Shown: positions 43,598-52,292, counted from the first letter of the stretch. The stretch is DNA of 64,000 bases from Streptomyces sp. Ncost-T10-10d (GCF_900091955.1 NZ_FMDF01000224.1:1-64000); one strand, 5' to 3'. Notes: generated from the sequence alone by a model not told the origin. A program made the numbers and translations.

Positions 43598-43989
43598 CGA
43601 CGATCCCCATCGACCTGTTCGCCTCGGCGCTGCACTTCCACCCCGACGGCGACGTCCGAGCCGTCGAACGGCAGATGACGAGCAGCGACTCCGGCGCCTG
43701 GCAGATCGCCACGTTCCACGTGGAGACCGACGCTGACGTGCACGCCGACCACTGGGAGATGCACCCGCAGGCCGAGGAAGCGGTGTGCTGCCTGACCGGC
43801 GGTGTCCGCCTCTACTTCCGTTCAGACAGGCCCGGCGGCGCCGAGGACATGGTGCAACTGCGGGCAGGCACCGCCGTGATCGTCCCCCGCGGTCGCTGGC
43901 ACCGCCTGGAGCTGGACACCGCCAGCGACCTGATGTCGATCACCCTTCGCAACGGCACCCGCCTCGAAAAGCGCACCGACACCCATTGA
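43594..43989 (+). CDS. Cupin-domain protein
   Basis: A 131-aa single-domain cupin. Motif 1 is DHWEMHPQAEEAVCCLTGGV (the first metal His region, with His-x-x-Glu variants) and motif 2 is VIVPRGRWHRLELD. It overlaps the transporter stop by 4 bases and so belongs to the TetR-controlled efflux module, where it may bind or modify the transported compound. Catalysis is not proven. Confidence 0.87.
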   Translation: MTTIPIDLFASALHFHPDGDVRAVERQMTSSDSGAWQIATFHVETDADVHADHWEMHPQAEEAVCCLTGGVRLYFRSDRPGGAEDMVQLRAGTAVIVPRGRWHRLELDTASDLMSITLRNGTRLEKRTDTH

Positions 43990-43995
43990 TCGGAA

Positions 43996-44026
43996 GGTGG
44001 CCCGGCAGATGCGTTGCCGGGCCACC
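43996..44026 (+). terminator. Intrinsic terminator after the cupin gene
   Basis: GGTGGCCCGGCA (43996-44007) pairs with TGCCGGGCCACC (44015-44026) around a 7-base loop, a few bases after the cupin stop. Confidence 0.88.
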
Positions 44027-44268
44027 ACAAGCCTCGCCAGTCAGCTGCTTTGCCCCTGGGGCCGAGCTGGGAGCCCGGAGCCCAATGAGCTTTGTCCATC
44101 TTGAAGTTGCAGGTCGCCGGATGCCTGCCTGTTCGTCATCGCCCATCCCAGCCGGCCTGGATTCAGGCCGATTCGGAAGGGATGTCCGTGGGTGTGATCG
44201 CAAGGTGAATGGTGCTGTACAGTCCGCCCGCCGTGCAGGCTCGGTGGTCGTGATGAAGGAATGGGTAC

Positions 44269-45141
44269 GTGCGAATTCGTTTCAGGTGTGTTGCGTTGCT
44301 TCTCCTTCTGTCGCTCTCGCTCGCCGCTTGCGGCACTGAGGACGGGCAGTCGGAGCCGGCTGTTTCGAAGAGCCCGGAGACGAAGGAGTCGCCGAAGCCT
44401 TCCGCCGCTTCCGTGCCCGAGTCGCCGGAGGACTTCCTCGACCTCGCCGAGAAGGCGATGGCGGAGGAAAGCGCGTGGACGTTCTCCGTGAAGGGGCAGG
44501 AAGGGCTGACGATGCGAGGCCAGGAGAGTGCTGCGTCCTACCGGGCCACGGTCCGGCGTGGCATGGCGCCGGAGGCTCTGCACTCTCAGGGCGTCAGTAC
44601 CAGCAGCAAGGGGGCCAAGGAGAACGAGGAGATCTACGTCGTCGACGGCACGGCGTACCTCAAGAAGGGGGGCGCACCGTGGAAGGACGCGTCCGCTTCC
44701 GATCCCGAGATGCGGAACAAGGTCGAGGACCCGGTCGCGGCCATCGAGGAGTTCCGGGCGTACGCGCGGGAGGCCACCGGTGACGACGTGAAGCTGACCG
44801 CGGTGGACGGCACGGTCGAACTGCGCGTCGGCAGCGACAAGCAGAAGCTGACAGCCGTCCAAGACCGTGCGTGGGTGAAGAAGGCGGCGCGGGAGTTCGA
44901 CCCCACTGCCGATCAGCTCCGCACGGCCGGGATCCCCGTGAGCGACGCGCAGCTCACCTTGTCCGGCCTGGAGGAGGTGTTGGTCCTGGACGCGGCGACG
45001 TACCGCGTCAAGAGCCACCGCTTCGAGTTCGGCTTTCTGATCCCTTACGGCGGACAGGACATCACGTTCGAGCAGGACGTACAGCAGGAGAACCAGGGCA
45101 CGTTCAACGGGAAGATCGAGCTTCCCGCCGACGTGCGCTGA
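44269..45141 (+). CDS. Lipoprotein, LppX/LprG-like in character
   Basis: A 290-aa precursor with a lipoprotein signal (RIRFRCVALLLLLSLSLAAC, Cys ~21) and a Ser/Pro/Lys-rich linker. The mature domain starts near residue 53 (EDFLDLAEKAMAEESAWTFS). The ordered beta-rich pattern (EIYVVDGTAYLKKGG, KLTAVDGTVELRVG) recalls lipid-carrier lipoproteins of actinobacteria, but I cannot assign the family firmly. GTG 44269 has AAGGAATGG upstream. A hairpin at 45269-45297 probably ends the transcript. Confidence 0.82.
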   Translation: MRIRFRCVALLLLLSLSLAACGTEDGQSEPAVSKSPETKESPKPSAASVPESPEDFLDLAEKAMAEESAWTFSVKGQEGLTMRGQESAASYRATVRRGMAPEALHSQGVSTSSKGAKENEEIYVVDGTAYLKKGGAPWKDASASDPEMRNKVEDPVAAIEEFRAYAREATGDDVKLTAVDGTVELRVGSDKQKLTAVQDRAWVKKAAREFDPTADQLRTAGIPVSDAQLTLSGLEEVLVLDAATYRVKSHRFEFGFLIPYGGQDITFEQDVQQENQGTFNGKIELPADVR

Positions 45142-45268
45142 CCTGGTCCGCAGTTCCAGCAGTCGGAGGCCGGCTGCCGGGCGCCAACGCCGCCGGCCAG
45201 AGCGAAGACCGCAAGGCCGGACGGCCGCGCGAGGGCCCCGCCCTGTTGTAGGGGCTGGTGATCTGCGG

Positions 45269-45297
45269 CGGCCCCGGGCTGTTCGTAGCCGGGGCCG
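45269..45297 (+). terminator. Probable terminator after the lipoprotein gene
   Basis: CGGCCCCGG (45269-45277) pairs with CCGGGGCCG (45289-45297) around an 11-base loop. The rest of the 45142-45658 gap contains no gene that I can support. Confidence 0.65.
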
Positions 45298-45658
45298 AGC
45301 TGCGCAGGGTGGCCGCGTTTTTCGGTCCGTGCCCGGTACGGATCCGGAAAGGCGCCAACGGCCGGGACTCACAGCAGTTTCAGTGCCGGCATTACGGCCC
45401 CTTCCGCCTACGGCCCCGACCGCAGTGGCAGTCCACCCGATCCCCTCCGGGAGCATAGATCGGCGCCTTGAGCGCGACCTGTCGACGCCGAGAAGAACTC
45501 ACACGCGGCCTGAGGGGCGGGCGAATTGCCGTCCTCTGCCATGGTCTTCTCCGAAAGGTGCGCACGCTCGTAATCGGCTGCCGGGCCGATGTGTGACCGG
45601 CCCGATTTCTCCGCGCCGCCGTCGGGTGTGCCGCAACCACACTCCGGAGGACTATTTC

Positions 45659-46028
45659 GTGCTGTCCAGTTCCCGAAGGGCTTCGCGTGCCCATGGCGCC
45701 CTCCGCGCGATATTCCCGCTCTTTCCGGCTTCCGCTTGCGGGCAGGACGATCAGGACTCTGTCGCCGCCGACGTCGGGTCGGGGTCCGTGAGCGTGTCGC
45801 CCGGGGGCTCGTCCTTGTCCGCCTCACCGAGTGGTTCCCGGAAGCGAACGCCTCATCAACCACCCCACCCGGCAGGCCAAGTCGCTCGTCATCGACTTCA
45901 ACCGAAACAGGTGGGGCGTCGGAGACGTTCGAGACGGGGCAATGGTTGTGCAGGCGGAAGTGATTCTTCCTGTTGCGGGCCGTGAGAACGAACACAGGGC
46001 CTTTCGCGTGATGTTCCCGGGTCCCTGA
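45659..46028 (+). pseudogene. Possible frameshifted small lipoprotein/secreted gene
   Basis: GTG 45659 has an excellent ribosome site (GGAGG, 8-base spacing). The reading begins SSSRRASRAHGALRAIFPLF with a lipobox-like PASACGQDDQ, then a Gly/Ser linker (SVSVSPGGSSLSASPSGS). Near 45830-45845 the coding character moves to another frame, giving INHPTRQAKSLVIDFNRNRW and ending EHRAFRVMFPGP at 46028. The strong start with a split reading suggests one frameshift. The signal peptide is weak, so the call is tentative. Confidence 0.4.
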
Positions 46029-46079
46029 GCGCTGGGTCAGTGTCGGTGATCGCCGGCACGGCGAAGGGCAGGGTGAATC

Positions 46080-46520
46080 ATGGGCGGGGACGCGCGGACA
46101 ACGTTTCCCGAGGCGGCGGTGATGCGCTCCTACACATCGGAGTTCGTCGCCCGGCTCACGGCGCGCAATCGGCTCCCCCTGGACTACTCGGTCGCCAGTC
46201 TCCGTCTCGTCGATCTGGTCGTCGACGGTCTGCGGCGGGACCAGCCGCAACGGAACCGGGTCGCAGGGACTCTGCTGGGGCTCGGGGCGTACACCGGCGA
46301 GGTGATCGTCCGTAGGGCCGGTGGGACATGGGTGGACTTCGACGCCGCACAACGGGAGTTGTTCCGGCAGGCGGTGGGCGTGCGGATGCCCGACGGACGG
46401 GTCTGGAATCCGCTCGGCAAAGTCGTCAACCGCTTCGAGTCGGGCGCGGAGGAATCGGTGCAGCGGCTGTATCTGCTGCTGCACGGACGGACAGCGCAGC
46501 AGAAGGCTGTATGCGGGTAG
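46080..46520 (+). CDS. Hypothetical protein
   Basis: A 146-aa soluble protein with an ordered composition: YTSEFVARLTARNRLPLDYS, VASLRLVDLVVDGLRRD, LGLGAYTGEVIVRRAGGTWV, DGRVWNPLGKVVNRFESGAE. The pattern is that of a compact immunity- or DUF-type alpha/beta protein found in actinobacteria, but I do not recognise the family with certainty. ATG 46080 has AGGGCAGGG upstream; ATG 46122 is an alternative. It lies 117 bp before the first sigma gene. Confidence 0.65.
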   Translation: MGGDARTTFPEAAVMRSYTSEFVARLTARNRLPLDYSVASLRLVDLVVDGLRRDQPQRNRVAGTLLGLGAYTGEVIVRRAGGTWVDFDAAQRELFRQAVGVRMPDGRVWNPLGKVVNRFESGAEESVQRLYLLLHGRTAQQKAVCG

Positions 46521-46637
46521 CTCGCGCGTACGGGGAACCTGTGACGTTTCTGTGGGTCCGGGCGCAGAAGGAGAGTGGGGCCTCGGCAGGAAACGGGCAC
46601 GGCGGCCGGTGCCGGATCGGGCGTTGAGTAAGGAAGT

Positions 46638-47270
46638 GTGTTGGGCACGGGCGGGGAACAGCGCCGCAGGCAGATGTACGACGCCGAGCTCGGCGATGCC
46701 GTCGAGCGTGCCCAGCAGGGGGACGAGGACGCCTTCGCCGTCGCGTACCGGATGGTGCAGCCCGGCCTCCTCGGCTACGTACGCGGACTGGTCGGCGACG
46801 ACGCCGAGGACGTGACCTCCGACGCCTGGCTGGAGATAGCCCGCGATCTGGGGCGGTTCCGCGGTGACGGAGCGGGGTTCCGCGGCTGGACCGCGATGAT
46901 CGCCCGCCACCGTGCGCTCGACCACTTGAGGAAGCTGAAGCGGCGGCCCCGCGCCACCTTGATCGAACAGGAGGCGCTTCAGCTGCCCGGCGGCCACGAC
47001 ACGGCCGCCGCGGCCTTGGAGACGCTCTCCACCCGAGCGGCCCTGGAGATCATCGGTACACTGCCGCGCGAGCAGGCCGAGGCCGTACTCCTGCGGGTGG
47101 TCGTCGGCCTGGACGGTCCTGCGGCGGCGCGCGTGCTCGGCAAGCGTGCGGGGGCGGTCCGCACGTCCGCGTACCGCGGACTCAAGAGGCTGGCGGGGCA
47201 GTTGTCCCCGGGCCGTGCGGCAGGTGCTGTGACAGACAGGGTGCGCCGGACGCTGGGAAATGAAGAATGA
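46638..47270 (+). CDS. ECF RNA polymerase sigma factor, copy 1
   Basis: A 210-aa ECF sigma factor. Region 2 is at residues ~15-95 (GLLGYVRGLVGDDAEDVTSD, then WTAMIARHRALDHLRKLKRR) and region 4 at ~130-190 (LPREQAEAVLLRVVVGLDGP, GKRAGAVRTSAYRGLKRLA). GTG 46638 is used; ATG 46674 is a possible shorter start. Its stop overlaps the start of the next gene, a single-helix membrane protein that is its likely anti-sigma partner. It is paralogous to the sigma gene at 55511. Confidence 0.93.
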   Translation: MLGTGGEQRRRQMYDAELGDAVERAQQGDEDAFAVAYRMVQPGLLGYVRGLVGDDAEDVTSDAWLEIARDLGRFRGDGAGFRGWTAMIARHRALDHLRKLKRRPRATLIEQEALQLPGGHDTAAAALETLSTRAALEIIGTLPREQAEAVLLRVVVGLDGPAAARVLGKRAGAVRTSAYRGLKRLAGQLSPGRAAGAVTDRVRRTLGNEE

Positions 47271-48055
47271 GAGACGAATCGCAGCGGCCGCCCGAAGCGC
47301 CGGAGACACCTGAACTCGCCGCCCTGCTCGCGGCAGCGCGCCGTACCGGGGCGCTCGAACCCGGCGACGAGAAACGCGCGACCGCCGCCTTCGTGGCCGC
47401 GCGGGACGAGGGCGCGCACGCTGCGGTGGTGCGGTGGCGGCGTCGACGTGACGACTGGCGTCCGGCGAAACGATGGCGCGGTGCGCGCTCGTTCCGGGTG
47501 ATGCTCGGCGGCTTCGTGGCTGCGGCGACGCTCGGCGGGGTCGCGGTGGCCGCGGGTTCGGGGGCGATTCCGGCGCCTTTCGGTGGCGGTGAGCCCGACG
47601 GGGCGGAATCCGTACGTCCCCCGCGCACCTCTCCCGCGACACCCGGTGGGCGTCCCTCCGGCGAGGAGTCGCTGCAGCCGGACAGCGACGGTACGGCGCC
47701 GGAGGCCACGAACGCTCCGGGTGACGTGCGTCCTTCCGGCCTGCCCGGCCGGGCACAGAGCGATGTCGCGCTGTGCCGTGTGTACCTCGGCGACCGGGGC
47801 AGGGGGAAGGCCAGGGACGCGGCCGCCTTCGCACGGCTGGAGGCGGCCGCGGGCGGTGCGTCGGAGGCGGCGGTGACGGCCTACTGCGACGGGCTCCTCG
47901 GACAGCCGTCACCGGGCGGGTCGAAGAAGGCCCGGGGCAACAGTGACGCGAAGGGGAAGGCGGAGAAGAAGGCCGTGCCCGAAGGGAAGCAGGGCGGGCC
48001 CGCGCCGTCTCAAGGGAGCGGGAGCAATGGCAAGGGCAGGACCGCTGTCGACTGA
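47267..48055 (+). CDS. Single-pass membrane partner of sigma copy 1 (putative anti-sigma)
   Basis: A 262-aa protein. The cytoplasmic N-terminus (~80 residues) is Ala/Arg-rich without the HxxxCxxC zinc motif. One helix follows (MLGGFVAAATLGGVAVAAGS) and then GAIPAPFGGGEP, a motif shared with the paralogous protein at 56386 (MLPGPFGG). The extracellular part is Pro/Ser/Lys-rich with two Cys (VALCRVY, AYCDGLL). ATGA overlap with the sigma gene implies coupled expression. Anti-sigma function is inferred from position and topology. Confidence 0.8.
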   Translation: MRDESQRPPEAPETPELAALLAAARRTGALEPGDEKRATAAFVAARDEGAHAAVVRWRRRRDDWRPAKRWRGARSFRVMLGGFVAAATLGGVAVAAGSGAIPAPFGGGEPDGAESVRPPRTSPATPGGRPSGEESLQPDSDGTAPEATNAPGDVRPSGLPGRAQSDVALCRVYLGDRGRGKARDAAAFARLEAAAGGASEAAVTAYCDGLLGQPSPGGSKKARGNSDAKGKAEKKAVPEGKQGGPAPSQGSGSNGKGRTAVD

Positions 48056-48153
48056 ATCGCCGAACGGACCGTCACCGGGTTGGAGGGGCGCCCTCCGGGA
48101 ACGGCGCCGGGCGGGATCCCGGACCGGCCGAACAGAGAGAACTGAGGGGGAAC

Positions 48154-48176
48154 GAGGACGACCGGGGCCGCCACCC
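48154..48176. repeat. Left att-like 23-bp direct repeat
   Basis: Left copy of the repeat (begins GAGGACGACCGGGGCCGCCA), 98 bp after the stop of the sigma-partner gene. On its inner side GAGGCATAAAGG (48188-48199) and CTGACCAG (48204-48211) mirror elements beside the right copy. It lacks the right arm of the terminator that the other copy has. Confidence 0.8.
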
Positions 48177-48293
48177 TCGGTCCGAATGAGGCATAAAGGG
48201 TCCCTGACCAGGCGTTTTATTGCCCGGTCGGGGGCCTCGCTTGCTGCCGGGTCCGGGTCTTTTCCGAGTGTTTCCGGCTGCTCGTGACGGCTG

Positions 48294-48312
48294 TTGGTCA
48301 TGCGTTGGTCAC
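48294..48312. repeat. TTGGTCA pair near the left end
   Basis: TTGGTCA (48294) and TTGGTCAC (48305) lie 11 bp apart in direct orientation. A similar pair, TTGGTCAC (55263) and CTGGTCAC (55275), lies inside the right end. Paired short direct repeats near both ends resemble recombinase arm-binding sites. Confidence 0.45.
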
Positions 48313-48348
48313 GTGCCGACTGGCCGGGGTGGATTCCAGCGCCGACGC

Positions 48349-49552
48349 TTACAGGAGATCGACGTTTGCGCCGGACAGTCGGTTCCGGCAGTCCAGCACG
48401 TACCGGGCGTGCAGCTCCACCGCCCCGTAGTCGAACTCGTCGTGGTCGGCGAGCAGCACCACCGCGTCGGCCGTGGCCAGCTCCTCCGGCGTCGCCTCGA
48501 CCCGACGGACGGCGGCGAACGGGTCGCCGTGTCGGTCGCGCTCGGCCGCCCGCTGCCCCGGAATGATCGGCTCGCCAACCACCACGTGCGGATCGGCGGC
48601 CCGGACCTCGGCGCCCATCCGGGCCAGCAGTTCGACGACCCGCGCGGCCGGCGTCTCCCGCGCGTCGCCAGTGTTTTTCTTGTACGCGAGACCGAGCAGG
48701 AGCACCCGGGAGCCCTTCACCGAGCGCTGCCGCTCGTTGAGCGCCTCGCTGAGCCGGCGCACCACGTGGTCGGGCATGTGGCTGTTGACATCGTTGGCCA
48801 GCTCCACGAAGCGGAAGGGCTGGCCGAGCGCCTGCTTGACCCGCCAGGACAGGTACGAGGGGTCGATCGGTAGGCAGTGGCCGCCGACCCCCGGTCCAGG
48901 GGTGAAGCGCAGGAAGCCGAACGGCTTGGTGGTGGCGGCGTCAATCGCCTCCCAGACGTCGATGCCGAGGTCATGCGCGAACATGGCGAGCTCGTTGACC
49001 AGGGCGATGTTCACGTGCCGGAAGGTGTTCTCCAGCAGCTTGGTCAGTTCGGCCTCCTTGCAGGAGGAGACCGGCACCGTGCGCCCGACCAGTTGCCCGT
49101 AGAAGCCGTCCACCACCGCCAGGCCCTCGGCCGTGGTGCCGGAGACCACCTTCGGGGTGTTCTCGAGTCTCCACCGCGGGTTGCCCGGGTCGATCCGCTC
49201 GGGGCTGTAGCCGAGGTGGAAGTCCTCGCCCACCCTCAGGCCAGAGCCCTCTTCCAGCAGCGGGGCGAGCAGTTCCTCGGTGGTGCCCGGGTAGGTGGTT
49301 GACTCCAGCACTACGGTGGCTCCGGGGCGCAGGTGCTGCGCAAGCAGCCGGGCCGACGACTCGATGTACGAGAGGTCGGGTGCCCCGTCCCGGAGCGGAG
49401 TGGGCACGGTGATGATCGCGATGTCGAAGCCGGACATGTCCCCGGCCTCTGCCGAGGGCACGAATGCCCCGCTGTCCAGGAGCGGTTGCAGCCGCTTGGC
49501 GGGAATGTCCTCCACGTATGACTCGCCGACCGCTAACCGCTTGATCCGGCGC
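48349..49552 (-). pseudogene. Truncated UDP-sugar dehydrogenase (5' end lost)
   Basis: Reading from about 49552 down to the stop at 48349, the protein matches nucleotide-sugar dehydrogenases from ERRIKRLAVGESYVEDIPAK to the C-terminus. It has AIITVPTPLRDG, the STTYPGTTEEL segment, GYSPERIDPGN, and the catalytic Cys in PGPGVGGHCLPIDP. The N-terminal Rossmann beta-alpha-beta unit with GxGYVG (about 35 residues) is missing, so NAD binding should fail. The break coincides with the start of the glycosyltransferase remnant on the other strand. Confidence 0.8.
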
Positions 49553-49554
49553 TC

Positions 49555-49842
49555 GTGTACGACCGCACCGTCCTCGGCACGCGACTGATGCCGGAGATGC
49601 GGAAGCGACAGGATTACGCCCTGTGGCTGTCGATCATGCGCGACGGCGCTGACGCCCGGGGGCTGCCCGAGCCGCTTGCCGTGTACAGATCCCACCGGGC
49701 GGGATCGCTGTCCTCCAACAAGTTGTCCCTGGTCAGGTACAACTGGGAGCTGTACCGCGAGCACGAGGGGCTGTCGGTCCCCCGGTCGATGCGGGCGCTG
49801 GCCGGCGCTGCGTGGCAGTCGCTGCGCAACTCGCGGATCTAG
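49555..49842 (+). pseudogene. C-terminal remnant of a GT2 glycosyltransferase
   Basis: About 95 codons matching the C-terminal part of family 2 glycosyltransferases: MPEMRKRQDYALWLSIMRDG (the RKRQDY/W motif), EPLAVYRSHRAGSLSSNKLS and VRYNWELYREHEGL. The GT-A nucleotide-binding half with DxD is missing. It begins at the same breakpoint as the truncated dehydrogenase on the opposite strand, so a single deletion or rearrangement removed both 5' ends of what was probably a glycan cluster. Confidence 0.8.
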
Positions 49843-49882
49843 GACCCTCGGCGGGACCCGGCCAGACGCCCGCCCGCACGAC

Positions 49883-50821
49883 CTACGAGGCGGCCGGTTC
49901 CGCGGCGCCCCTGCCACGCAGGAACAGCTGGAGCAGAAGACGCCGGTCCTCGGGCGCAACGTCGTGCTGACCGGCGGCGAGCGGTTCGCGGCCGTGCACC
50001 CAGTGGTGCTGGTTCACGATCAGGAAGTCGCCGCGCTGAAGGGTGAAGGAGACCTGACCGGCCACCATTTCGTCCGCAAGTTCCCTGGCGGCGTAGGTGT
50101 GTTCCTCGTCGAGGTCGAGTCCGGCCTCGGCGAGCATCTTGGCGGTGAACCGCACGAACCCGCGGTCTGCGGGTTCGCCGTCCAGGATGGGGAACGGCTT
50201 GTACTCCTCGCCGACGTCGGACAGCTCGAAGAACGAGCCGTAGTGGTACGCCACGTCGGCGAGGCGGGCACGGCTTGACGGCGTTAAGCGCGATACGGCC
50301 GCGCGGGCGTCGGAGAGGATGCTCGCACCGGCACCGAGCGGGTCGGGCCGGACACACAGAAGCGTCGTGTAGTCCGGCGGCCGGCTCACGTTGACCAAGT
50401 CCATGTGGAACGCGTTGTAGCCCACGCCGGTGGACATGCCGGGATTGGCGTTGAGGTTGGTCCCGAGCTCCTTCCACAGCGGCCACCGCTGGAAGGGCTG
50501 AAACGGGATCGCCACTTCGGCGAGAATCGCCGTCGCCAAGCGCAGGAACGGGTCCCCGAACCCCAGCGCCTCAGAGATGTTTCGCAGTCGCACGACGGCG
50601 TATCCGCCCCTCATTCCGCCCAGGGTGGAAAGGAGGGAACCCCTGAATTCATCGAACAGCGGAGCCGAGTCCAGCGCGGCCCGGTACTGCTCGATTGTGG
50701 ACTCCGCCAGGAACGTGCCCTCCACGCTCCAAGCAGGAAGCGTGCTTCCGATCTTGATCAGGTCTTCTTCCAGCTCTCTCGGCAGGTCGATGAAGGCGTC
50801 CGTTTTCGCGGTCTCCGGCAC
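49883..50821 (-). CDS. TauD-type Fe(II)/2-oxoglutarate-dependent oxygenase
   Basis: A 312-aa double-stranded beta-helix oxygenase. The facial triad is visible: His and Asp in YNAFHMDLVNVSRPPDY (~residues 145-160) and the distal His in NQHHWVHGREPL, with the 2OG-binding Arg in RRLLLQLFLRG. RGGYAVVRLRNI and the N-terminal helices resemble the clavaminate synthase/amino-acid hydroxylase side of the TauD family. The substrate is unknown; no peptide-synthetase or other pathway gene is adjacent. It is the most intact enzyme of the element. Confidence 0.85.
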   Translation of the reverse strand: MPETAKTDAFIDLPRELEEDLIKIGSTLPAWSVEGTFLAESTIEQYRAALDSAPLFDEFRGSLLSTLGGMRGGYAVVRLRNISEALGFGDPFLRLATAILAEVAIPFQPFQRWPLWKELGTNLNANPGMSTGVGYNAFHMDLVNVSRPPDYTTLLCVRPDPLGAGASILSDARAAVSRLTPSSRARLADVAYHYGSFFELSDVGEEYKPFPILDGEPADRGFVRFTAKMLAEAGLDLDEEHTYAARELADEMVAGQVSFTLQRGDFLIVNQHHWVHGREPLAAGQHDVAPEDRRLLLQLFLRGRGAAEPAAS

Positions 50822-51119
50822 TGTGACGTTCCTTTCTGCGGATGCACTTCGCCCGGCTGGGCGAAGCGTTGTTCGGCCCGCTGTCAGTCATGTGGTGGCC
50901 CAGCCGGGCGCGACCTCTGGCGGGGGACCAGAGGTGACGCCAGGCTGGGCGTCCACCCTCGGCAGGCACGGGCAGGCGGGTCGCCTGCGGAGGGTGGAGT
51001 CTGGGTACGCTCGCTGGGGGCGCAGAGCGGCGAATCCGGCCAGCAGCTTTCAGGCACTGGGCAGGGCATCAGGGACGGCGGCTTTGCCGCCTCCCGAGGT
51101 CTGCCGTAGTCCTTGGTCC
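50822..51119. other. Gap without a gene
   Basis: A 298-bp stretch upstream of the oxygenase. It contains a hairpin CTTCGCCC...GGGCGAAG near 50846-50865, just ahead of the oxygenase start on its own strand, and otherwise no coding signal that I can support. The hairpin may be a terminator for the short operon ending at 51120. Confidence 0.4.
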
Positions 51120-51209
51120 CTATCCGCTGCTGAAAATTCCGAAGTAGAGCGCTGCCATGAGTGCGGCCAGGGCCACTACATAGGCGATCTGTCCGGAGTG
51201 GTGCTTCAC
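51120..51209 (-). CDS. 29-aa membrane peptide
   Basis: A very short reading frame starting at GTG 51209, which overlaps the Nudix stop by 4 bases (GTGA), and ending at TAG 51120. The peptide starts with basic, polar residues (KHHSGQ) and is then a single hydrophobic helix (IAYVVALAALMAALYFGIF). The coupling and the clean helix suggest a real small membrane protein rather than chance. Function unknown; it could regulate or localise the Nudix protein. Confidence 0.6.
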   Translation of the reverse strand: MKHHSGQIAYVVALAALMAALYFGIFSSG

Positions 51210-51775
51210 GTCAGCACCCCGAGGTACTGCTCGACACGCTCAGCGACGTCGGGGATGCCGATCTCGGTGGATGCCACCCAGCCCGCTCGCCCGGCTTCGA
51301 TCACCGTCGGCAAGAGGGCCTCCGAGTGGGCACGGAAGAGGAAGCGGAACCCGACGCGCAGGCGAGGGCCGAATTCAGGGGCCGCATGCCGGGCATCGAT
51401 CAGGATGGGCCCCTCGACGCCCGGCATGGTCCACACGCCATGGAACCCGGCCTCCTCGCGCAGCACGCGGAGTGCCACTTCGTCGAGGGAGTCGTCGCCG
51501 TCCTCCGGCAGGCCCTCCGCCAGCGCCCAGCGCGTCTCGTTCCGCAGGGCCAGTACGCGGTTCTGCTCATCGACGACGATCGCTCCTGCCGTGATCATCG
51601 GGCACCTGACGCCGCGACTGCACGAGCGGCCGCCAGCGTGGTCCCGCAGCGCGTCGTACAGCGGCATGAGCGCCGTGCGTTCACCGGGGCGTTCGTGCAT
51701 GTAGCTGCTGAGCGTCTTGACGATGTCGCTGTCTCTCACCGCCACGGTGGTCCACTCCAATTCTCTCGGTGCCAC
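51206..51775 (-). CDS. Nudix hydrolase-like protein
   Basis: A 189-aa protein with a Nudix domain from about residue 58 (CPMITAGAIVVDEQNRVLAL). The Nudix box is GDDSLDEVALRVLREEAGF: the Gly and the metal-binding EE are kept, but the Glu of the REU part is Val. Residues 1-55 form an extra N-terminal helical segment with two Cys (RSCSRGVRC). GTG 51775 starts one base after the stop of the 51-aa gene. The substrate is unknown; nucleotide diphosphate cleavage is the family rule. Confidence 0.85.
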   Translation of the reverse strand: MAPRELEWTTVAVRDSDIVKTLSSYMHERPGERTALMPLYDALRDHAGGRSCSRGVRCPMITAGAIVVDEQNRVLALRNETRWALAEGLPEDGDDSLDEVALRVLREEAGFHGVWTMPGVEGPILIDARHAAPEFGPRLRVGFRFLFRAHSEALLPTVIEAGRAGWVASTEIGIPDVAERVEQYLGVLT

Positions 51776-51776
51776 A

Positions 51777-51932
51777 TCACTTCGAGCGCTTCTCCTTGCA
51801 GCCGGGGCACTGGCACGGCGGCCACACGGAAGTCACCAAAAAGGGGGGCGGCTTCGTCTTGTCCGTCCGGTACGTCTCCTGGATGCCGAAGGTCTTGCCG
51901 CCGTCCCGGGAGATCCTGATCGTCAGGTTCAT
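51777..51932 (-). CDS. 51-aa CxCxxC protein
   Basis: A 51-residue protein from ATG 51932, with AAAGGGGG upstream. It begins NLTIRISRDGGKTFGIQETY and ends PPCQCPGCKEKRSK, where three Cys in CQCPGC could bind zinc or a metal. A longer upstream reading to ATG 52136 is low-complexity and not needed. It is the first gene of a tight operon with the Nudix gene and the 29-aa membrane peptide, and divergent from the TPR regulator. Confidence 0.7.
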   Translation of the reverse strand: MNLTIRISRDGGKTFGIQETYRTDKTKPPPFLVTSVWPPCQCPGCKEKRSK

Positions 51933-52292
51933 TCGGTCGGCCCCCTTTCCGCGGAGCGGTTCGCGTGCGGGTGGCGCGGTCGGCAGCGGGCCCGCCAGGA
52001 GGGAGGAGACGTCGGCGGACTCCGCGAAGGCCGCTCCTGACTCAAGCGGCGAAGCTTGACCACCGTCTGCACCTCCATCGCCACGTTCCGATTCGGTGTG
52101 AGGTAAAGCATCGGAGCGGCGGAATGACTTCTCCACGACTTGCGGCCGACATCTGAGTGGGCGTCTTTGACACTGGAGTCGCTGGGAGGACTTCGAGCTG
52201 ACTTCTCGCCGTCAGGCCCTGGAACAGCCCATATTCGGGGTGCAGTTGGTGATACTCCAAAGGGAAGCTCGTCACGACCCGGGAGAGCCGGC

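Noticed and set aside
45400..45560. Short minus-strand frame with a plausible ribosome site starting near 45542
   Set aside because: Composition is Ser/Gly/Arg-rich without structure, and there is no coupling to a neighbour.
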